Below are positions 1-5,185 of a stretch of DNA of 7,808 bases, piece by piece. Source of the stretch: UBA7803 sp041686955 (GTDB lineage Bacteria; Pseudomonadota; Gammaproteobacteria; Pseudomonadales; Azotimanducaceae); contig JAWLCV010000118.1 of the NCBI GenBank assembly GCA_041686955.1, forward strand, positions 1 through 7,808, read 5' to 3'. The notes under the pieces were generated by a model. It had not been told where the DNA came from. It worked only from the letters and a program-made list of their open reading frames with translations, and made no database searches. How positions within the stretch are numbered: the stretch's first letter is position 1; each line of letters starts with the position of its first letter. The translations under genes and the position numbers were made by a program.

Positions 1-23
1 GTGCGCGGGAGGTCCCGGCGGGC

Positions 24-29
24 TAGACT
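24..29 (+). promoter_or_regulatory. possible -10 element (TAGACT) just ahead of the gluzincin gene
   Basis: TAGACT matches the sigma-70 -10 consensus at four of six positions and ends 8 bases before the ATG at 38. If it is used, transcription would start at about base 36, giving a leaderless or nearly leaderless mRNA. This would fit the absence of a Shine-Dalgarno sequence before that ATG. No convincing -35 element is visible, and the upstream region is cut off by the window edge, so this is a weak call. Confidence 0.25.
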
Positions 30-37
30 GCGGCGCC

Positions 38-1294
38 ATGCGCTCATCGTCACACCTTCGCCTCGCTGCCTTCCTGTTGGTCTCGCTGTTGCCGGTGGCT
101 GGGGCCGCCGCCGAGGCTTCCGCCGGGGCTTCCGCCGAGGCAGCCCGTCCGTACCAGGTGAGCTACCACGCGCGCTTCCTGCCGGACGAGGACGTGGTGG
201 AGGCCAGCATCACCGTGGACCAGCCCCGGCAGCGGCTCGTGCTCCTCGACTTTCGCGCGCCGGAGGAGCGCTTCAGCGATTTCTCCGCCGACGGCGACGT
301 CCGCCGGGAGGGCACGCGGCTGATCTGGCAGGTGCCCGCCCGAGGCGGCCGGTTGAGCTACCGTGTCAGCGTCGACCATCGCCGCGACGGCGCCTACGAC
401 GCGCGCCTGACCGACACGTGGGCCATCGTCCGGTTGGGGGATCTGTTTCCCGCCGCCCGGGTACGGAGCCGGCGCGGCGCCTACTCGGAGGCGACGCTGA
501 GCCTCGCCGGGCCGAAGGATTGGAGCTTCGAGACCCGCTACGGCCCGGTGGGCGACGAGCCGGTGGTTGTGGATACCCCGGGACGCCGGTTCGACCGGCC
601 CATCGGCTGGTTGGCCGCCGGCGACCTGGGCATACGCCGAACCCGGGTGGCTGATCGACGCATCGCCATCGCCGGCCCCAGGAACCAGGGTTTCCGGCGC
701 ATGGACCTGCTCACCTTTCTGCGCTGGACCCTGCCGGAGCTCGCCCGGGTCGCACCGTCGCTGCCCGAGCGGATCCTCATCGTCGGGGGCAGCGCGGAGA
801 TGTGGCGGGGCGGTCTCTCCGGGCCGGGGTCATTGTACGTGCACCCCGATCGGCCGCTGGTCAGCGGCAACGCCACCAGCACGTTTCTGCACGAGCTCAT
901 GCACGTGGCCACGGAGGAGCCGCCGGCAGCGGGCGACGACTGGATCGTGGAGGGGCTCGCCGAGTACTACAGCCTGGTGGTGCTGCTGCGCTCCGACGGC
1001 ATCAGCGGAGTCCGCTTCGAACGCGCCCTGGCAGCCCTCGGGGACTGGGTGGCGGAGAAGCAGGGGCGGCTCGCCGATCCCTCCACCGGCGCCGATACGG
1101 CTCGAGCCGCACTGCTGTTTCGCGACCTGCATCTGGAGCTGGCAGCAGAGGGCGGCTCGCTGGACGACGTCGTCGCGGAGCTGCTCGGCGGCGGCCGGGT
1201 GAGCCGCGCACGGCTTCGCACCCTGGTCGACGACGAGCTGGGCCGCCCCTCACGGGTGCTCGAGCGCGCCCTGGAGGACGCCCCCGAGACGTGA
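38..1294 (+). CDS. exported gluzincin-type metalloprotease-like protein (M61/M1-like active site)
   Basis: The 418-residue product starts with a signal peptide: basic Arg residues, a hydrophobic stretch at about residues 9-22, then an Ala-rich cleavage region near 23-27. It is therefore expected in the periplasm or outside the cell. Residues about 38-200 look like a beta-rich N-terminal domain of the kind that precedes the catalytic domain in M61 peptidases. The zinc site is clear: HELMH at 285-289 (His285, His289, catalytic Glu286), followed by WIVEGLAEYY at 302-311, in which Glu305 corresponds to the third ligand of the WLNEG-type motif in M1/M61 enzymes. The spacing from HExxH to that Glu is 15 residues, shorter than the 18 usual in M1 enzymes. 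The C-terminal part is helical and has no obvious anchor or PDZ domain. The start at 38 is chosen because the signal peptide begins there; no ribosome binding site precedes it and the upstream frame is open to the window edge. Substrate is unknown. I am confident of a zinc-peptidase fold, less so of the exact family. Confidence 0.85.
   Translation: MRSSSHLRLAAFLLVSLLPVAGAAAEASAGASAEAARPYQVSYHARFLPDEDVVEASITVDQPRQRLVLLDFRAPEERFSDFSADGDVRREGTRLIWQVPARGGRLSYRVSVDHRRDGAYDARLTDTWAIVRLGDLFPAARVRSRRGAYSEATLSLAGPKDWSFETRYGPVGDEPVVVDTPGRRFDRPIGWLAAGDLGIRRTRVADRRIAIAGPRNQGFRRMDLLTFLRWTLPELARVAPSLPERILIVGGSAEMWRGGLSGPGSLYVHPDRPLVSGNATSTFLHELMHVATEEPPAAGDDWIVEGLAEYYSLVVLLRSDGISGVRFERALAALGDWVAEKQGRLADPSTGADTARAALLFRDLHLELAAEGGSLDDVVAELLGGGRVSRARLRTLVDDELGRPSRVLERALEDAPET
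115..138 (+). repeat. two 12-bp tandem units in the signal-peptide/linker region
   Basis: GGCTTCCGCCGG is followed immediately by GGCTTCCGCCGA, two copies differing only in the last base. They lie in the gluzincin gene and encode an Ala/Ser/Glu/Gly-rich stretch just after the predicted signal-peptide cleavage region. The unit length is a multiple of three, so copy-number change would keep the reading frame. Confidence 0.7.
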
Positions 1295-1298
1295 GGGG

Positions 1299-1311
1299 CG
1301 GCGTCGCGCCG
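1299..1311. other. short GC hairpin in the gap between convergent genes
   Basis: CGGCG, a TCG loop and CGCCG form a perfect 5-bp stem in the 21-base gap between the convergent gluzincin and arsI genes. Neither strand has a U-run after it, so it is not a canonical intrinsic terminator. It may still help to end or protect both transcripts. Confidence 0.25.
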
Positions 1312-1315
1312 GGGC

Positions 1316-1786
1316 TCAAACGCCGCAGCAGCGGCCCGCCGGTCCGGCCGCCGGTGCCGCGTCGCAGCACGCCGCAGCCGACTCCAGCCGAACCTCCGGG
1401 GTAACGGTGCCGTCGCCGTACTCGGTGGCCTCTCCCCGGGTGAGGAAGGTTTCCCAGGCCAGGCCGTCCGGATCCGTCACCCAGGCCTTGCTGGAGCGGG
1501 CGTAGCAGCAGGTGACGTCCGGCTGATCCAGCACCGACAGGTCCGCCGCAGCGAGACGCTGGCGGATCTCCGCGAGCTCCGCCTCGTCGTCCGCCTGCAG
1601 GCCCACGTGGTCCACGCCGGCGCCGGGGCTGCGGGTTGAGATGGCGAAGTTGACCCGGGGGTCCTCCAGCATCCACTTGGCGTAATCCGCCTTGCGGACG
1701 TTGGGGGCGGCCCCGAACAGACTGCTGTAGAAGCCGATGGATTTCTCCAGATCGCGGACCGCGACGTTCACGTGGAAGCGCTTCAT
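1316..1786 (-). CDS. arsI: ArsI/CadI-family VOC metalloenzyme (probable C-As lyase)
   Basis: The 156-residue product is a vicinal-oxygen-chelate (glyoxalase/dioxygenase fold) protein of ArsI/CadI length. Likely metal ligands are His5 (RFHVNV), His60 (VDHVGL) and Glu112 (WETF), the usual VOC positions. The vicinal pair Cys93-Cys94 in VTCCYA is the hallmark of ArsI enzymes, where it binds trivalent organoarsenicals; ArsI cleaves the carbon-arsenic bond of species such as methylarsenite using Fe(II) and O2. The related CadI is a cadmium-induced protein, so the metal specificity is not certain. The C-terminal tail adds two more Cys pairs (140-141 and 153-154). The ATG at 1786 is preceded by AGGAGA with a 6-base spacer and overlaps the arsR stop as ATGA, indicating translational coupling and control by ArsR. 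A longer reading frame extends upstream to 1861, but it lies inside arsR and lacks this support. Expected location is the cytoplasm. Confidence 0.9.
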   Translation of the reverse strand: MKRFHVNVAVRDLEKSIGFYSSLFGAAPNVRKADYAKWMLEDPRVNFAISTRSPGAGVDHVGLQADDEAELAEIRQRLAAADLSVLDQPDVTCCYARSSKAWVTDPDGLAWETFLTRGEATEYGDGTVTPEVRLESAAACCDAAPAAGPAGRCCGV

Positions 1787-2130
1787 GACGTTTCTCCTGA
1801 TGGGGCACGAATGATCGAGGCGATGAGAGGGGAGCACGCCGCCCGGTCGCTGCCGCAGCATTCCTCGAGCAGATAGGTCAGCAGGGCCCGCAGACCCGCG
1901 AAATCCGCGGCGTAGACGATGCTGCGGCCGTCCCGGCGCTTGCCCACCAGGCCGGCGGCCAGAAGGATGCCGAGATGGCTCGACAGGGTGTTCTGGCGAA
2001 CGCCGAGCTGCTCGGCGATTGCGCCCGCCGAACGGCCGGCAGGGCCCGCCTTCACGAGCAGCCGGAACGTCTCCAGGCGTGTCTCCTGGGACAGGGCCGC
2101 GAACGCCGCCAGGGCTGCGGATCGATCCAC
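1783..2130 (-). CDS. arsR: ArsR-family metalloregulatory repressor with a C-terminal Cys site
   Basis: This 115-residue winged-helix repressor has a helix-turn-helix region with AIAEQLGVRQNTLSSHL (about residues 37-53) and a wing with KRRDGRSIVY (64-73). ArsR/SmtB proteins release operator DNA on binding a metalloid or metal. The classical CxC in the third helix is absent; the only cysteines are Cys91, Cys92 and Cys99 in ECCGSDRAAC near the C terminus. That resembles the C-terminal three-Cys site known from Acidithiobacillus ferrooxidans ArsR, so arsenite or an organoarsenical is the likely inducer. The GTG start at 2130 is chosen because GAGGGAG lies 8 bases upstream and the protein then begins exactly at the family N terminus. 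The reading frame stays open to 2283, but that extension runs back into the antiporter gene. The last codons overlap the arsI start, so repressor and enzyme form one operon. Confidence 0.9.
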   Translation of the reverse strand: MDRSAALAAFAALSQETRLETFRLLVKAGPAGRSAGAIAEQLGVRQNTLSSHLGILLAAGLVGKRRDGRSIVYAADFAGLRALLTYLLEECCGSDRAACSPLIASIIRAPSGETS

Positions 2131-2152
2131 GAGCGAGGCTCCCTCGAAAATT

Positions 2153-2176
2153 ACATTTCGATACTTCCTGAAATGT
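2153..2176. promoter_or_regulatory. candidate ArsR operator: inverted repeat ACATTTC / GAAATGT
   Basis: Perfect 7-bp arms ACATTTC (2153-2159) and GAAATGT (2170-2176) flank a 10-bp spacer. The element is relatively AT-rich in a GC-rich region and sits 22 bases before the arsR start, across the likely -10 and spacer of the arsR promoter. That is where a self-regulating ArsR would block transcription. The assignment to ArsR rests on position and symmetry, not on a known consensus. Confidence 0.6.
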
Positions 2177-2189
2177 CGTAATGAGTCAA
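2161..2189 (-). promoter_or_regulatory. probable arsR-arsI promoter
   Basis: Reading the minus strand, TTGACT (2189-2184) matches the -35 consensus at five of six positions. A 17-base spacer leads to AAGTAT (2166-2161), a weak -10 candidate. The -35 overlaps the TGA stop of the antiporter gene, so the arsenic operon would start exactly at the end of its upstream neighbour. The inverted repeat at 2153-2176 overlaps this promoter. Confidence 0.5.
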
Positions 2190-3154
2190 GCCCCGCCGAA
2201 CAGCAGCCACTGATAACCCACGAAGGCAGCCAGCAGCAGACCGCCTTCCCAGCGATTGATGCGGCCGCTGGTGCCGAGCCCATAGCACATGACGAACAAC
2301 GCCAGGGTCAGGATCACCATGATGGGAATGTCGCGGCGGAGCAGCTCCGGCGCGAACGCGCCTGGCGCGATGACCCCGGGCAGGCCCAGAACCGCCAGGA
2401 TGTTGAAGGTGTTGGAGCCGAGGACGTTGCCGATGGCGATGTCGCCTTCCCGCTTCACGGCGGCGGCGACGGATGCCGCCAGCTCCGGCAGGCTCGTCCC
2501 CGCGGCGACGATGCTGAGGCCGATCACCAGGTCGCTCACCCCGAGCTGGGTGGCGAGATCCACCGCTGCCCATACCAGCAGCCGCGAGCTGGCCAGCAGC
2601 ACCGCGAGCCCCAGCACCAGCCACCCCAGTGCCCTGGCATTGGAGATCCTTCCGGCCGGCAGAACCGCCGTGACGTCCAGCGGTTCCTCGAGACCTTCCG
2701 CGCGGGTTCGCCGCTCCACCGAGATCATCCAGTACACGACGGCGAAGAACGCCAGCAACAGCAGCGTGCCGTCGCTGCGATCGATGCGGCCGTTGCTGAG
2801 CAGCGCCCAGCCCGCCAGCATGGCCGCCAGCATGATGGGCAGCTCGCGCCGCAGCACCGTGGAGCGCACCGCGAGTGGCCGCAGCAGCGCCGCCACCCCG
2901 AGAATCAGCGCGATGTTGGTGATGTTCGAGCCGATGGCGTTGCCGATGGCCAGGCCCGGGTTGCCCTGCCAGGCGGCGATGGCCGAGACCGTGAGCTCCG
3001 GCGCCGAGGTTCCGAAGCCCACGATGAGGAGACCGATCAGCAGGGAAGAGACCCGCAGATTCCTCGCCAGGGCCGAGGCCCCGACCACGAACCGCTCCGC
3101 CGAGACGATGAGCAGCACCACGCCCACCGCCAGGTAGAGGAGCGACAGGCCCAC
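2186..3154 (-). CDS. yrbG: calcium/sodium antiporter, YrbG-type (CaCA family)
   Basis: This 322-residue inner-membrane protein has about ten hydrophobic segments in two homologous halves, as in the CaCA cation/Ca2+ exchangers. Each half carries the alpha-repeat signature. In the first half these are GFGTSAPEL (47-55) and GNAIGSNI (71-78); in the second, AAGTSLPEL (218-226) and GNVLGSN (242-248). The conserved acidic residues Glu53 and Glu224 and the Ser/Asn residues of these motifs line the ion path in family members. Length matches the usual 310-330. Family members exchange cytoplasmic Ca2+ for Na+ or H+; the actual ions here are inferred. The start is GTG at 3154, only 3 bases after the stop of the methyltransferase gene, with only a weak ribosome binding site, so translation is probably coupled to that gene. 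Confidence 0.92.
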   Translation of the reverse strand: MGLSLLYLAVGVVLLIVSAERFVVGASALARNLRVSSLLIGLLIVGFGTSAPELTVSAIAAWQGNPGLAIGNAIGSNITNIALILGVAALLRPLAVRSTVLRRELPIMLAAMLAGWALLSNGRIDRSDGTLLLLAFFAVVYWMISVERRTRAEGLEEPLDVTAVLPAGRISNARALGWLVLGLAVLLASSRLLVWAAVDLATQLGVSDLVIGLSIVAAGTSLPELAASVAAAVKREGDIAIGNVLGSNTFNILAVLGLPGVIAPGAFAPELLRRDIPIMVILTLALFVMCYGLGTSGRINRWEGGLLLAAFVGYQWLLFGGA

Positions 3155-3157
3155 GGG

Positions 3158-3874
3158 CTAGTCGGTGCCGTTGACCCGCTGCGCGCCCGTGGCGTCGGCC
3201 GTTCGTTCCGCCAGCGTGCCGGCCTCGAAGCGCCACACCGAGGCGGGCGGCAGGTTGCGCCAGACCCGGGCGATGCGCAGGGCCCGGACCCGCCCGCGCT
3301 CCAGGGTACGCGACGGTATGGGACAGCGCAGGCCATAGGTGTACTGAAGCATGGCGCCGCCGTCACGGATGAGCTTGCGCACGCCGCGAATGAGCCGGGC
3401 GCGGTCCGCCGGGGGCATGGAGAGGAGCGGCAGGCTGGAAACCACGGCCTTGACCGACTCGGTAAAACCGTGGCTCGCGAGCAGCTCCGGCAGCCGGCAG
3501 GCGTCGCCGCACAGCACGAGACAGCCGGGAAAACGGCGCCGCAGCCGGCGCGCCAGCATCGGGTCCCGCTCCACCACCACCAGATTGTCGGGCGCGATCC
3601 CGCAGCGGAGCAGCCAATCGGTGATGCTTCCGGTGCCGGCGCCCAGTTCCACCACCAGGCCCGGGCCCTGGGGCACCTCCCGGGCCATGGCGGAGGCGAG
3701 ATGGGTGCCGCTCGGCGCTACCGCTCCGACGTGGCGGGGCGCCCGAAACCACGCGGCCCAGAGCATGCCACCGTCCATGATCTTCGATCGCACGCTCGTC
3801 TCCCGTTCCAACACCACCTCTGGATCACTGAGCATGCCGCGGCTCCTCGATGCCTCATCCCGAAAGGCGTCCAT
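3158..3874 (-). CDS. phospholipid N-methyltransferase-like SAM-dependent methyltransferase
   Basis: The 238-residue class I methyltransferase has motif I VVELGAGTGS (74-83) for SAM binding, the acidic residue Glu102 at the end of strand two, GDA at 123-125, SSLPLL at 146-151 and a C-terminal NLPPASVW (207-214). This combination matches the PmtA-like phospholipid N-methyltransferase group, related to KsgA-type dimethylases. Such enzymes methylate phosphatidylethanolamine toward phosphatidylcholine at the inner face of the membrane. Some members of this group have other or unknown amine substrates, so lipid specificity is inferred. The ATG at 3874 follows GGGGAG with a 9-base spacer; a GTG directly before it (3877) would give one extra residue and a 6-base spacer and is equally possible. 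The gene is followed after 3 bases by the antiporter, which suggests co-transcription. No histidine kinase or lipid synthesis gene is next to it. Confidence 0.8.
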   Translation of the reverse strand: MDAFRDEASRSRGMLSDPEVVLERETSVRSKIMDGGMLWAAWFRAPRHVGAVAPSGTHLASAMAREVPQGPGLVVELGAGTGSITDWLLRCGIAPDNLVVVERDPMLARRLRRRFPGCLVLCGDACRLPELLASHGFTESVKAVVSSLPLLSMPPADRARLIRGVRKLIRDGGAMLQYTYGLRCPIPSRTLERGRVRALRIARVWRNLPPASVWRFEAGTLAERTADATGAQRVNGTD

Positions 3875-3920
3875 CACACCACACTCCCCGCCGTTGTGAC
3901 AGAGGCGCCGTCGCGCCCGC

Positions 3921-3937
3921 CGGCCTCGCCGAGGCCG
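3921..3937. other. perfect 7-bp GC hairpin between ketosynthase and methyltransferase genes
   Basis: CGGCCTC (3921-3927), loop GCC and GAGGCCG (3931-3937) form a perfect stem in the 130-base gap after the ketosynthase stop. On the minus-strand transcript it is followed by GC-rich sequence, not a U-run, so it is not a textbook terminator. It could stabilise the upstream mRNA end or act with Rho. I see no clear promoter for the methyltransferase in the rest of this gap. Confidence 0.35.
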
Positions 3938-4004
3938 ACTACAGCAGGAAACACGCCAGCTCTACGCAGCCCGCGGAAGCCGCCCCCGCGATGGGGCAGC
4001 AGCT

Positions 4005-5138
4005 TCACAGCTTGCGCAACACCAGGCTGCCGATGGAATACCCGGCTCCGAAGGAGCAGAGCACGCCGTGATCGCCGGGCTGCAGGTCCTCGTGGTGGAG
4101 GCAGAACGCGATGACGGATCCGGCGGAGGCGGTATTGGCGAACTCGTCCAGAACGATGGGCGCTTCGTCGCTCGAGGCGTCCCGGCCGAGCAGGCGGCGG
4201 ACGATGAGCTGATTCATGTTCAGGTTGGCCTGATGCAGCCACCAGCGCCGCACGTCGCCGACGCCGAGCCCCGCCTCGGCCATCTGCTGCTCCAGGTGCT
4301 CGGCCGCAATGGGACAGACTTCCTTGAACACCTTGCGGCCGTTCTGGTGGAACAGGTTGTCTGGCCCGAACGGATCGGTGTCCTCGGCGAAGGCCACGTA
4401 GCCGAAGTTCGACCGTATGTTGTTGGAGTAGAGGGTCCGGGCCTTGCTGCCCAGCACCCGATAGCGGTGCGCCGAGCGCGCTGATTCGGCACGCTCCAGC
4501 ACCACCGCGGTGCTGACGTCGCCGAAAATGAAATGGCTGTCACGGTCGGTGTAGTTGACTTGGGGCGAGGTGAGCTCGGGGTTGATCACCAGCACCGCGC
4601 GCGCCGATCCGGCGCGGATGGCATCCACCGCCCGCTGCAGCGCGAAGGTGGCGGCGGAGCAGGCCACCAGCATGTCGAAGCCGAAACCGTCGATGCCGAG
4701 GGCGTGCTGAACCTCGATGGCGATGGCCGGATACGCCCGCTCCGTGTAGGCGCAGGAGACGACGACCATGTCGACGCCGGCGGCCGTGCCGTCGGCCTGG
4801 AGCCGGCCCGCGGCCTCGAGGGCCCGGCGCGCCGAATGCAGGGCGATCTCCGCCTGGTGGGACAGCTCCTCCTCGCCGCGGTGTGGAATGCGCGGGCGCA
4901 TGCGCTCGATGTCGAGGATGCCGTCCTTGACGTAGGCGTAGCGGCTCTTGATGCCGGAAGCCTTCTCGATGAAATCCGCGCTGGAGTAGGGTTTCGGCTC
5001 GAGCCCGGCGGCGATGGCGTCGGCGTGGCGGCGATTGTAGGCCTCGGCCCAGGCGTTGTAGCTCGCGACCAGCTCTTCGTTGCTGATGCGGTGCTCGGGC
5101 CTCCACAGCCCGGCGCCGCTGATGACTACCTCGTGCAT
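4005..5138 (-). CDS. beta-ketoacyl-ACP synthase III-like enzyme (FabH family)
   Basis: This 377-residue thiolase-fold enzyme has the FabH-type triad Cys160 (in VACSAA), His302 (LHQANLN) and Asn335 (EFANTASAG), and the C-terminal GAGYSIGS loop (365-371). FabH enzymes condense an acyl-CoA primer with malonyl-ACP to start fatty acid synthesis. It is about 60 residues longer than housekeeping FabH, mainly through an N-terminal insertion (about residues 27-95) containing FIEKASGIKSRY. This resembles the longer stand-alone proteobacterial subgroup that includes Pseudomonas FabH2 (PA3286), which uses medium-chain acyl-CoA from beta-oxidation. That substrate is inferred, not shown. No acp, fabD or fabG lies nearby, which argues against this being the main fab-cluster copy. 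The ATG at 5138 has AGGGGAG four bases upstream. It follows folE2 after 47 bases and may be transcribed with it. Confidence 0.88.
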   Translation of the reverse strand: MHEVVISGAGLWRPEHRISNEELVASYNAWAEAYNRRHADAIAAGLEPKPYSSADFIEKASGIKSRYAYVKDGILDIERMRPRIPHRGEEELSHQAEIALHSARRALEAAGRLQADGTAAGVDMVVVSCAYTERAYPAIAIEVQHALGIDGFGFDMLVACSAATFALQRAVDAIRAGSARAVLVINPELTSPQVNYTDRDSHFIFGDVSTAVVLERAESARSAHRYRVLGSKARTLYSNNIRSNFGYVAFAEDTDPFGPDNLFHQNGRKVFKEVCPIAAEHLEQQMAEAGLGVGDVRRWWLHQANLNMNQLIVRRLLGRDASSDEAPIVLDEFANTASAGSVIAFCLHHEDLQPGDHGVLCSFGAGYSIGSLVLRKL

Positions 5139-5154
5139 GCAGCTCCCCTCGATG

Positions 5155-5184
5155 ACACTCGCCGCCTTCGGCGGCGGCTAGTGT
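5155..5184 (-). other. strong intercistronic hairpin between folE2 and the ketosynthase gene
   Basis: On the minus strand, ACACT, a 3-base bulge, CGCCGCC, loop GAA, GGCGGCG and AGTGT form a composite 12-bp stem. It begins just after the folE2 stop codon and ends 5 bases before the ribosome binding site of the ketosynthase. There is no U-run. It may be a Rho-independent-like attenuator, an mRNA-stabilising element or a structure that tunes translation of the next gene. Confidence 0.45.
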
Positions 5185-5185
5185 A

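Noticed and set aside
1..654. An open frame from the window edge on the plus strand
   Set aside because: It overlaps the gluzincin gene in another frame and its translation is Arg/Gly/Pro-rich and of low complexity. The gluzincin frame has a signal peptide and a zinc motif.
1787..1861. N-terminal extension of ArsI (start at 1861)
   Set aside because: The extra 25 residues lie inside arsR, do not belong to the VOC fold, and the ATG at 1786 has a good ribosome binding site and an ATGA overlap.
2131..2283. N-terminal extension of ArsR (start at 2283)
   Set aside because: It would overlap the end of the antiporter gene and cover the promoter and inverted repeat; the GTG at 2130 has a proper ribosome binding site.
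3921..3937. Intrinsic terminator after the ketosynthase gene
   Set aside because: The stem is perfect, but GC-rich sequence follows it on the transcribed strand with no U-run, so I list it only as a hairpin.
1919..4114. A 731-codon open frame on the plus strand
   Set aside because: It runs antisense across arsR, the antiporter, the methyltransferase and part of the ketosynthase. Its translation is rich in Arg, Gln, His and Pro without domain motifs, as expected for a shadow frame in GC-rich DNA.
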